A stretch of DNA of 64,000 bases from Candidatus Woesearchaeota archaeon (GTDB taxonomy: Archaea > Nanobdellota > Nanobdellia > Woesearchaeales > JACJVV01), in assembly GCA_020637495.1 (NCBI GenBank), contig JACJVV010000001.1, positions 1 to 64,000 of the forward strand. Reading direction: 5' to 3'. Positions 18,597 through 26,222 of the stretch are shown in pieces. The notes under the pieces were generated by a model that did no database searches, was not told the origin of the DNA, and was given only the letters and a program-made list of their open reading frames with translations. Within the stretch, counting starts at the first letter, position 1; each line of letters opens with the position of its first letter. A program made the position numbers and the translations under genes.

Positions 18597-19388
18597 ATGA
18601 CAAACATAAGAGGATTATTCAAGGAACTCAAGTATGAGATATTCAAGAACATATTAGTGGTAACCTTCCTCAGAAGTGTCATTGCTTTTTTCATATTCTA
18701 TATGTTCGCATCACTCTTCGATTTATGGTATGTTTTCTCATTCCTCTTTGCTGCAGCATACTTCTCTGTCAGATTATACAAACAGATGAAAAGAATAAGG
18801 ATAAAGGTGTTCGAAGAGCATAACCCTGAGATAAAAGAGATGCTTTCAACGGCAGCTGATAACCAAGATAAGGAAAATATTGTACTAACTGAACTATTCA
18901 AGGAAGTCATCGAGAAAGTCAGGAAACTTTCATCAGGAACCTTAATTGTGCCAAAAGAGATACTTATCATGATAATACTCATACCTATTCTTGCAGTAGC
19001 AAGCTTTGAGATCAGCTATTTCAGGATTGATGCACTCAGTCAGGATAAGATAATAGATGGACTTCAACAGATAAAGATATTCGATGGATTGCTAGGAGAG
19101 AAGATCGATGGCGATATCATAGATGATGGCCTGCTTGATGAAGATATTTTTGGCGAGAAGAAAATTGCACAGCTAGGTGACCAAGAGATAAATATCAAGA
19201 TGAATCTTGGTTTTGAGACTGACTTGACCCGGCCAAAAGATGAAGATACTGACCAAATACAGTTCAAAGATTATCCTGAGTCAGATGATGTAGAGCTGAT
19301 CTATGATACAAGCGTCAGTAGAGAGAACATTGAGGAAGATGCTAAGCTTGCAAGGGCATACAATGAGAAAATAAGGAATCTTAAATGA
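18597..19388 (+). CDS. membrane protein of the Bat-like cluster
   Basis: A 263-residue protein with two close N-terminal hydrophobic segments (about residues 20-58), a cytoplasmic helical stretch, a third helix (about 120-142), then an acidic C-terminal domain of about 120 residues with IFDGLLGEKIDGDIIDDG-type repeats. It lies 41 bases after the coiled-coil gene and about 100 bases before MoxR. Its place suggests it is a structural part of the MoxR/vWA membrane complex; no catalytic motif is visible. Confidence 0.7.
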   Translation: MTNIRGLFKELKYEIFKNILVVTFLRSVIAFFIFYMFASLFDLWYVFSFLFAAAYFSVRLYKQMKRIRIKVFEEHNPEIKEMLSTAADNQDKENIVLTELFKEVIEKVRKLSSGTLIVPKEILIMIILIPILAVASFEISYFRIDALSQDKIIDGLQQIKIFDGLLGEKIDGDIIDDGLLDEDIFGEKKIAQLGDQEINIKMNLGFETDLTRPKDEDTDQIQFKDYPESDDVELIYDTSVSRENIEEDAKLARAYNEKIRNLK

Positions 19389-19448
19389 TAATCAGTTTAT
19401 AGACAATATAAAAAGAAACATGTTTTTAGCATAATGCATATAAACTTT

Positions 19449-19487
19449 GGAAATTGATCATATGCAAGGTAAAAAAGGAGGAGTAAA
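19449..19487 (+). promoter_or_regulatory. leader and strong ribosome binding site of MoxR gene
   Basis: A TATA-like CATATAAAC lies just upstream (about 19437-19445), and AAAGGAGGAG stands 4-5 bases before the ATG at 19488. This is one of the strongest Shine-Dalgarno sequences in the window and marks a leadered transcript starting inside the cluster, so MoxR and DUF58 can be made separately from the vWA genes. Confidence 0.5.
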
Positions 19488-20432
19488 ATGGTAGAAATCC
19501 GAAATCTTGATCGTGTAAAGGATGTCTTCGATAAGATATCCGATGAATTATCACAAGTCATTGTTGGGCAACAGGAAGTTGTCGGACAGGTGCTGGTCGC
19601 AATACTCTGCAATGGGAACGCATTGCTTGAAAGCCTTCCAGGACTTGCTAAGACTACAATGATCAAAAGCATATCACAAGTACTTGACCTGCAATTCCAG
19701 CGTATACAATCAACGCCAGATCTTATGCCCTCTGATGTTATAGGGACATACTTGATTGAGGAAGACAAAGGCAAGAAAAAGTTTGTATTCCAAAAAGGAC
19801 CTATATTCTCAAATATAGTACTAGTAGACGAGATAAACAGAGCAACTCCTAAGACACAGTCAGCACTGCTTGAAGCGATGCAGGAAAAACAAGTCAGCGT
19901 AGGTGGGAATACATTCAAACTTGATGAACCTTTCTTTGTCCTGGCAACACAGAATCCTATAGATCAGGAAGGGACATACCCTATGCCTGAGGCACAGACT
20001 GACAGGTTCCTGCTCAAGATACTTGTAGATTATCCTCAAGCAAATGAAGAACTTGAGATAGTCGAGAAATTCACTTCAGAGAAAGATGTACCTACTCCCA
20101 AGGTCATGCTCAGCAAGAATTCCTTGCTCATGCTACAAAAGCTTACAAGACAGATACCTATAAGCAATGACATGAAGAAAAGGGCAGTGGAATTAGTCTT
20201 GAAGACAAGAAACAGAAAAGATATCATAGAATATGGTGCATCTCCTCGAGCTTCTATAGCATTGATTATGACTGCAAAAGCAAGGGCATTGATCGAAGGA
20301 AGGAAGTTCGTATCAAAAGAGGATATCGATTACATGGCATTTCCAGTTCTACGCCATAGGATCATCTTAAATTTTGAAGCTGAAAGGAAAGGAATGACAA
20401 CAGATGATGCAATCAAGGAATTGCTTAAATAA
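19488..20432 (+). CDS. MoxR-family AAA+ ATPase
   Basis: A 314-residue AAA+ ATPase with Walker A GLAKTT (about residues 55-60), Walker B VDEINRA, the sensor motif LATQNPIDQEGTYPMPEAQ and the C-terminal lid domain with GASPRASIAL. Length and motifs are those of standard MoxR proteins, which use ATP to remodel or mature partner vWA proteins. It lies 27 bases before a DUF58 gene, the classic MoxR-DUF58 pair, and downstream of the two vWA membrane proteins. Confidence 0.93.
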   Translation: MVEIRNLDRVKDVFDKISDELSQVIVGQQEVVGQVLVAILCNGNALLESLPGLAKTTMIKSISQVLDLQFQRIQSTPDLMPSDVIGTYLIEEDKGKKKFVFQKGPIFSNIVLVDEINRATPKTQSALLEAMQEKQVSVGGNTFKLDEPFFVLATQNPIDQEGTYPMPEAQTDRFLLKILVDYPQANEELEIVEKFTSEKDVPTPKVMLSKNSLLMLQKLTRQIPISNDMKKRAVELVLKTRNRKDIIEYGASPRASIALIMTAKARALIEGRKFVSKEDIDYMAFPVLRHRIILNFEAERKGMTTDDAIKELLK

Positions 20433-20459
20433 GAGGCAATAAAGCTTCCCTGAACCAAA

Positions 20460-21308
20460 ATGATTGACGCAGCATTTCTCAACCAGATCAACAGGTTCGA
20501 TCTGATAATGAAGAAAAAAGTACTTAGCCAGTACTCTGGAGAGAGGCTTTCAACTAATACAGGTGAAGGATTAGTTTTCTCAGATTTCAGGCAGTATATC
20601 CCAGGAGATGATTTCAGGCAGATAGATTGGTCGCTATATGCAAGGACTGAGGATTATTTCATAAAAAGATTTGAAGAGGAGAGGAACATGACCCTCCATA
20701 TACTTCTTGATGCCTCTGCTTCTATGGATTTCGGTGGAAAGATAACAAAATATGAATATGCTGCCATGATTGGCTTAGGTTTCTGCTACCTGTCTTTGAA
20801 GAACAATGAGAAATTTGACTTCTCTACATTTGCAGACAAGATGGAATATATCAAGGCAAAAAAGGGCAAGAATACGCTGATAGAGATACTTGATTTCCTG
20901 AACAAGAAGAAAGTTGTTGGGAAGAGCAATTTTTATGAGAGCCTGGCAGCATTTAAGAATAGGTTGAAGAGTAAATCAATGGTTGTTTTAATTAGTGATT
21001 TCCTTTTTGATCCTGTTGAATTAGAGCAGAGCCTTAAATTGTTTAAGAGAAGTGAGCTATATGTAGTTCAAGTACTTGACCAAGAAGAGCTCAAATTCAA
21101 CATGGCAGGAGATTTTATGCTCAAAGATTCTGAGCATGGCAATGTAATAAAGACATTCATCAGCAACCGTCTCAGGAGTGTATACAGGAACAAGCTTGAT
21201 GTCCATAATGCAACATTGAAGAAAATGTGTGGTGATATAGGGGCTAAATTCATCACTGTAACTACTGATACACCAATCTTTGATACATTCTATAAGGTCT
21301 TAAGATGA
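20460..21308 (+). CDS. DUF58 protein
   Basis: A 282-residue protein of the DUF58 family. The signature region YSGERLSTNTGEGLVFSD followed by FRQYIPGDDFRQIDWSLYAR (roughly residues 24-63) is unmistakable. It is followed by a degenerate vWA-like domain with LLDASASMDFGGK. DUF58 proteins are encoded beside MoxR in bacteria and archaea and are presumed to be chaperone substrates or partners. No membrane helix is visible in this copy. Confidence 0.9.
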   Translation: MIDAAFLNQINRFDLIMKKKVLSQYSGERLSTNTGEGLVFSDFRQYIPGDDFRQIDWSLYARTEDYFIKRFEEERNMTLHILLDASASMDFGGKITKYEYAAMIGLGFCYLSLKNNEKFDFSTFADKMEYIKAKKGKNTLIEILDFLNKKKVVGKSNFYESLAAFKNRLKSKSMVVLISDFLFDPVELEQSLKLFKRSELYVVQVLDQEELKFNMAGDFMLKDSEHGNVIKTFISNRLRSVYRNKLDVHNATLKKMCGDIGAKFITVTTDTPIFDTFYKVLR

Positions 21309-21330
21309 ATTAAATTATCTTATTTTCAAA

Positions 21331-21546
21331 ATGAGAATTCTAAAAAATTTCAATGACAGGAGAAGGATGAGTCAATTATCTTCCAACGGGGATCTTTCAA
21401 CTGCTCATGAAAGAAGAATGGAGATACACCATCTTAGAAACAATATCCATGGAAGGAATATGAGAAGATACCTTTTCAAAGGATGGATGATATTGATCTA
21501 CGTTATTCTTCTAGCTATAATGTTATGGATATCTTTCACTAAATGA
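21331..21546 (+). CDS. small single-pass membrane protein
   Basis: A 71-residue protein with a long basic N-terminal half (several Arg and His residues) and one membrane helix at about residues 50-68 (WMILIYVILLAIMLWISF). It lies 22 bases after DUF58 on the same strand, which suggests it is the last gene of the cluster. No family was recognised. Confidence 0.55.
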   Translation: MRILKNFNDRRRMSQLSSNGDLSTAHERRMEIHHLRNNIHGRNMRRYLFKGWMILIYVILLAIMLWISFTK

Positions 21547-21582
21547 TCTAAGAAATCTCATAATTTTTTGCATACAAATAAT

Positions 21583-23574
21583 TTATTTTGACCGTATGAT
21601 CTTGGTAAGGATATTCCTATTACCATTCCAATCCAAAACTTCCTTGAGGACATCCTCTATACGGTCAACTGCAATTATCTTGACCTTCTTTAGCCTTTCA
21701 GGGTCTATGACAATATCATTGATATTACTCTTAGGAACAATAACACATGGTATTCCAGCGTCTATTGCAGCTTCAATCTTGTAAGAAACCCCTCCTATTG
21801 GGAGCACATCTCCTCTGACAGTCAATGAACCAGTTATTGCATAGCTCTGCTTGATGGGAACTTTCTTCATGGCAGATATTATCGCTACAGCGATAGCGAT
21901 GCTTGCACTATCACCTTCCACTCCTTCATAAGTCTGCAAGAATTGCACATATACATCTTTGGTATTCTTGATATCTTCACCGAAATACTTCTTTATTATA
22001 GCAGATACATTCTTTACAGCTTCCTTAGCGATATCACCTAGCTTTCCAGTAGCAATCACTTCACTCTCCTTTCCTCCTGGAGTCACCTCAGCCTCTATAG
22101 GCAAGATTATACCTGAAAATGCACCTCCAGATCCCATCACTGCCATACCATTGACACGGCCTACCTTCTTGCCTTTGGTGACAAGTACATTATATTCCTT
22201 CTTATGCTCAATATATTTATCAGCTATCTGCTGCTCCAGTGTCCTTGCGAACTTCTTCGCTTTTATAATATGAGATACTTCAACCAATGATGCCTTCTCT
22301 TCGTGAGCTATATCACCCGCTGCCCTGACAAGACCGCCAAGCTCTCTAAGCCTCAATGTAAGATGACCTTTCCTGTTTGCCATCCTTCTTGCATCTTCAA
22401 TCATTTTCAATACTGCAGCTCTTGAGAAATGTGGAATCTTCTGATCCTTAACAACTTCCTGAGCAATGAATTGTGCAATCTTGTTCCTATTCTCAGGATT
22501 ATCAGGCATTGTATCTTTCATGAACACTTCATAACCATAACCTCTAATCCTGGATCTCAACGCTGGATGCATATCTTTTATAGTCTCAAGGTTTCCTGCA
22601 GCTATGAGAACAAAACTACAAGGTACAGGTTCAGTCCTGACCATTGCACCTGCTGAACGCTCAGATTGACCTGTTATAGAAAATTTCCCTTCCTGCAACG
22701 CTGTAAGAAGCTCTTGCTGTGTCGTCGGATGAAGAGTCCCTATCTCATCAATGAACAATACACCCATATGTGCCTTGTGTATCATACCTGCAACTACCCT
22801 TTCATGTGCAGGAGTTCCAAGACCACCGCTCTGGAAAGGATCGTGCAAAACATCTCCGAGCAATGCTCCGGCATGAGCACCTGTCGCATCATAGAATGGA
22901 GCCTGTTTCTGACCAAAATTATCAACAATGATCTTTGGGGCGGCTGTCTTTCCGCCCATCTTCTTATTGAAATTAAGGAACATTATGAAACTTCCAAGGA
23001 ATATCATCCCTCCAAGGAAGAATGCTGTAAAAATGATTGCTGCAGCTGTCTCACCATAGATTGTAGAGTAATAATTCAATGCCCACCAAGGAGCGATCAT
23101 CGCTAGAACCAATAATATCATGATTATGAAATTCTGTCCTTTGAAGACATTGCCAGTCTGCATCTTCGCCCTATAGACGAATTCACGAGCAGTACCTCCT
23201 TTCATAGTCCTTATCAAAGGAGTATTCTCATCATTAGGATTAGGGAATGATACAAGATCGACAAGCTTCTCCTTCGGAAGGAGTTCTGCCAAAGCAAGAC
23301 CTAACATTGATTTTCCTGTTCCAGGTTCTCCAATCAGGAAAACATGCCTTCTCTGCAGTGCTGCTTTCTTTACTATATTGACTGCATCCTCCTGGCCAAT
23401 GACTTGATCGATTATACTTTTTCCTACTTTTATGTCTGCAGTTGACTTGAAATTCAACTTAGAATCTTCTTTTGATGTCTTATTTGCTGAAAGTTTAGCA
23501 TCTGTTGATATGGATTCACTCCTAGGTTTAGCTGACTTAGTGCTATTCCTAGAACTTTTACCTCTTTTTACCAT
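21583..23574 (-). CDS. lonB: archaeal membrane-bound Lon protease (LonB)
   Basis: A 663-residue ATP-dependent protease. Walker A is GEPGTGKS (about residues 82-89). Two membrane helices (about 149-168 and 178-200) are inserted between Walker A and Walker B LFIDEIG, the mark of archaeal LonB anchored on the cytoplasmic side. The protease domain has the catalytic serine in GDSAS (S556) and lysine in YKIEAA (K599). It degrades misfolded cytoplasmic and membrane proteins. The first 45 residues are a low-complexity Ser/Lys tail. Its 3' end is convergent with the MoxR/DUF58 cluster. Confidence 0.96.
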   Translation of the reverse strand: MVKRGKSSRNSTKSAKPRSESISTDAKLSANKTSKEDSKLNFKSTADIKVGKSIIDQVIGQEDAVNIVKKAALQRRHVFLIGEPGTGKSMLGLALAELLPKEKLVDLVSFPNPNDENTPLIRTMKGGTAREFVYRAKMQTGNVFKGQNFIIMILLVLAMIAPWWALNYYSTIYGETAAAIIFTAFFLGGMIFLGSFIMFLNFNKKMGGKTAAPKIIVDNFGQKQAPFYDATGAHAGALLGDVLHDPFQSGGLGTPAHERVVAGMIHKAHMGVLFIDEIGTLHPTTQQELLTALQEGKFSITGQSERSAGAMVRTEPVPCSFVLIAAGNLETIKDMHPALRSRIRGYGYEVFMKDTMPDNPENRNKIAQFIAQEVVKDQKIPHFSRAAVLKMIEDARRMANRKGHLTLRLRELGGLVRAAGDIAHEEKASLVEVSHIIKAKKFARTLEQQIADKYIEHKKEYNVLVTKGKKVGRVNGMAVMGSGGAFSGIILPIEAEVTPGGKESEVIATGKLGDIAKEAVKNVSAIIKKYFGEDIKNTKDVYVQFLQTYEGVEGDSASIAIAVAIISAMKKVPIKQSYAITGSLTVRGDVLPIGGVSYKIEAAIDAGIPCVIVPKSNINDIVIDPERLKKVKIIAVDRIEDVLKEVLDWNGNRNILTKIIRSK

Positions 23575-23757
23575 GATATCACATCATTAACAACCTATCA
23601 CAGTTGCATCATATCGTATATAAGTATATTATTTTAGGTGTTGCCCTTTAAATATGTTGTGGAAAAGCTATGCTTTTACATAATATAAGACATTGTTGAG
23701 TATATTGTGAAAAAGAGCATATAGGAAATTATTGAAAATAATTAGAAATCACATCAA

Positions 23758-24297
23758 TCAAGCACAAATACCATCTTTACATGTTCCAGGATTACCATCC
23801 CATTTAGTGCAACTGAAACCATTGTATGGTTCACCATCATTATGACAGTCATTGAAGATGCATGCATAAGCTGTGCATTCGTTTATGTAGCAATCTTGAT
23901 CAGTGATACAATCAACATCTACACAAGTTCCATTCTGGCATGCTCTTGGGCTTCCTCCCATTGAACAATCATAGCCATCTGCCCTATTTACTTCATTGCA
24001 GCTACTATCGCAATTTTTACATATTGAAGATGCAAAGCCACATCTTCTGTAGGGTCCAGTTATGGAAGTGACATCGCAAGAACCATCACTATTCTCAGTT
24101 CCAAATCCTATATTATAATCTTCACCGACACATGAACCAGAACCTACTGGCCCTATTGGTATTTCTACCTGACATGGATCACCAGTAGCTTTTCCTAGAA
24201 TATCCCTGCTATCCTTGAAAACTGAAGAATCTGAGCATCCTAAAAGAAATATAGATATTACTAATAGTGATAATAATGATAATGATGTCCTATTCAT
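23758..24297 (-). CDS. cysteine-rich lipoprotein
   Basis: A 179-residue protein with a lipoprotein signal peptide: MNRTSLSLL, a hydrophobic core and the lipobox LLGC with C21 as the lipid-bearing residue. The mature part holds many cysteines in short C-x-n-C spacings with Gly, Asp and Asn (for example CQNGTC, CKNCDSSC, CKDGIC), as in disulfide-rich extracellular repeats. It is expected to be lipid-anchored outside the membrane. A bacterial-type diacylglyceryl transferase is encoded at 37439-38236, which makes real lipidation plausible. Confidence 0.8.
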   Translation of the reverse strand: MNRTSLSLLSLLVISIFLLGCSDSSVFKDSRDILGKATGDPCQVEIPIGPVGSGSCVGEDYNIGFGTENSDGSCDVTSITGPYRRCGFASSICKNCDSSCNEVNRADGYDCSMGGSPRACQNGTCVDVDCITDQDCYINECTAYACIFNDCHNDGEPYNGFSCTKWDGNPGTCKDGICA

Positions 24298-24344
24298 CCA
24301 ATAAATTCAAGATAGAATGTTTATATAGTTTTCTGTGATAAACT

Positions 24345-24605
24345 TTACTGTTCAATAAGAGAGCTCATGTGCTTAGATTTTGTTCCTGTAGAAGTTTTCT
24401 GCTTTGTCTTTCTTGATGATGACTTCGTTCCCTTAAGAGTGAAATCATACCCGGCTTCCTTGATCTTCTGCAGATGATAATCAAGAGATTGACTATTGAG
24501 CTCACGCTTTGTCTCTATCATCTTTGCTCGGAGATCAAAGTATTTTATCAATATATATATCAGTATAAGAATCAATGCAACTATCACAACATATTCTACC
24601 CACAT
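24345..24605 (-). CDS. small single-pass membrane protein with basic tail
   Basis: An 86-residue protein starting MWVEYVVIV. An upstream in-frame ATG at 24623 lies only about five bases from a TATA-like TTTTTATAC (24627-24636). The ATG at 24605 is about 23 bases from it and was chosen. One membrane helix covers roughly residues 3-22. A short charged helix follows, and then a Ser/Thr/Lys-rich tail (KSSSRKTKQKTSTGTKSK), probably cytoplasmic. Function unknown. Confidence 0.55.
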   Translation of the reverse strand: MWVEYVVIVALILILIYILIKYFDLRAKMIETKRELNSQSLDYHLQKIKEAGYDFTLKGTKSSSRKTKQKTSTGTKSKHMSSLIEQ

Positions 24606-24708
24606 AAAATTGTGTAGAAGCATAGAGTATAAAAATCTTCTGGATGTCCCGGAGATATTTCAGAAAATGATGGTATATGATTATTAATATGATAAGAATC
24701 AACAGTGT

Positions 24709-25050
24709 ATGGAAGATAGTATTTTGCTCAAGATATCACTAATCACATGCTGCATTGGAATGACAGCATTATACCTGGTATTCATTTTCATGGAAGAGAC
24801 AATAGTGGATATTCCTAACCTTAAGGAGATTGATGATAATACAGAAGTATCAGTATATGCAATGATTGAAAAGGTAATTGAGAATGATAAAGTTGTACAG
24901 ATTGAGATGATGCAAACAGTGAAGGCTGATGCTGTGATATTCAAAGAGAGCAATAATAGCGTTGGATTATCTGAGGGTGATGTGATAAAAGCAAGAGGTA
25001 ACATGTACCAAGGAAAATTGGTCATACAAAAATATGATATTGTTAGGTAA
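24709..25050 (+). CDS. anchored OB-fold-like protein
   Basis: A 113-residue protein with an N-terminal membrane helix (about residues 5-25) and an acidic linker. The beta-rich domain that follows has the pattern TEVSVYAMIEKVIENDKVV, then LSEGDVIKARGNMYQGKLVI, which resembles the nucleic-acid-type OB fold found in small archaeal membrane or secreted proteins. The GDVIKARG segment matches the usual turn in OB-fold strands. No active site is visible. The function and ligand are unknown. Confidence 0.6.
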   Translation: MEDSILLKISLITCCIGMTALYLVFIFMEETIVDIPNLKEIDDNTEVSVYAMIEKVIENDKVVQIEMMQTVKADAVIFKESNNSVGLSEGDVIKARGNMYQGKLVIQKYDIVR

Positions 25051-25075
25051 ATAATCCTTTTTTAACATACTCATG

Positions 25076-25726
25076 TCATTTTATCTTCTGCCAAATCTGG
25101 AAATTATTGTATAAGCCAAATCCCTTAGGGATCCCTTTAAGCTGTTTGAATAATCTCTTCTGAGAACCGAAATCAAAGCTGTGGTCAGTCATTGCAAAAC
25201 CTAAAGGCTTTATGTTCTTCAAGAACTTGTAATTCATCATTGAATTCTTAGACCTAAACAGTTCAAATGCACGTTCATAATAGATGTCAGTATTATCCTT
25301 TAGTTCAGGAGGAAAGAATGATTCAGCATCCTTGATATAATAAGATATCTTTATAGTCAAGTTCTTATAATACGCAATGGAAGAGAATTTATCTTTGCTC
25401 ACATTGTTGACGATCCAGACACCTGGTGCATACCGATGCAACTGATTAAGTATCCCATCATAGAAATCCCTGATATCCAGAAATGTTATCTCTATATCCT
25501 TAAGTTTCCTATGATCAGATACTGCATCAAGAATAAGAAGCAATGATGAAAAATCACTTCCACTTCCAGGATAATATACAGTAAGTTTTTTCTTTGATAA
25601 TTGCTTTCCTTTGAACCAATCTTTGAGCCTCAAATAAGTCCCATATTCATCTCCAAGATCCTCTTTGAGTTGGTCATGCTTTAGGTTATATTCTTTAAGG
25701 AACATATTCCAAGGTTTGAATGCCAT
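25076..25726 (-). CDS. Rossmann-fold methyltransferase-like protein
   Basis: A 216-residue soluble protein. The central segment LTVYYPGSGSDFSSLLLILD (about residues 48-67) looks like motif I of S-adenosylmethionine-dependent methyltransferases, and the following IEITFLDIRDFY fits motif II with its acidic residue. The rest is less typical: the end (KGFGLYNNFQIWQKIK) may close the beta sheet. Substrate unknown. A TATA box around 25747-25757 lies about 25 bases before the ATG, supporting this start. Confidence 0.55.
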   Translation of the reverse strand: MAFKPWNMFLKEYNLKHDQLKEDLGDEYGTYLRLKDWFKGKQLSKKKLTVYYPGSGSDFSSLLLILDAVSDHRKLKDIEITFLDIRDFYDGILNQLHRYAPGVWIVNNVSKDKFSSIAYYKNLTIKISYYIKDAESFFPPELKDNTDIYYERAFELFRSKNSMMNYKFLKNIKPLGFAMTDHSFDFGSQKRLFKQLKGIPKGFGLYNNFQIWQKIK

Positions 25727-25871
25727 ATTTCCATGATTATCGTGTAATATTTATAAGTTTTTTAATCAACCAGAAGATAATCCGACATAGATGGAAATAC
25801 TATGGTAAGGCCAGATAAAATACGGATAGATAGAAGAAAATGCCTTATTATATGTCAGATAATGAAATTGC

Positions 25872-26189
25872 ATGACATTAATATCAAAGATCATAATGGC
25901 CAATGCAGGACTGACAGGTCTTGCTGTTGCAAGCTGGTTCACATTCGAGTACCATACTCCAATAGACAAAGCGGTCTATAATCTAACAGATGGAAACAGG
26001 CAGATTGCAGAGGAATACTGGCAGGACCCCAAAGGATTGAGCATAGAGACAGTAGTGAACACAAACGGTTATCTTGAAGTATATCTTATGCATGAGTCAG
26101 GGTGGAAAAAACCTATAATGAGAGATGGATATAGTGATAATGTGGGGATGCTGAAAGCACTTTATGATAGGGAGATTAAAGGAGATTAG
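25872..26189 (+). CDS. small protein with N-terminal hydrophobic segment
   Basis: A 105-residue protein with a hydrophobic N-terminus (about residues 3-23) that could be a signal peptide or anchor, followed by a polar domain with SIETVVNTNGYLEVYLMHESG. TTATTATATG about 20-27 bases upstream may be the TATA box and favours the ATG at 25872 over the internal one at 25896. No family was recognised. It is convergent with mutS. Confidence 0.5.
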   Translation: MTLISKIIMANAGLTGLAVASWFTFEYHTPIDKAVYNLTDGNRQIAEEYWQDPKGLSIETVVNTNGYLEVYLMHESGWKKPIMRDGYSDNVGMLKALYDREIKGD

Positions 26190-26222
26190 GGAGATTAAAG
26201 AAAATTTAGACGGAAAAAAATA

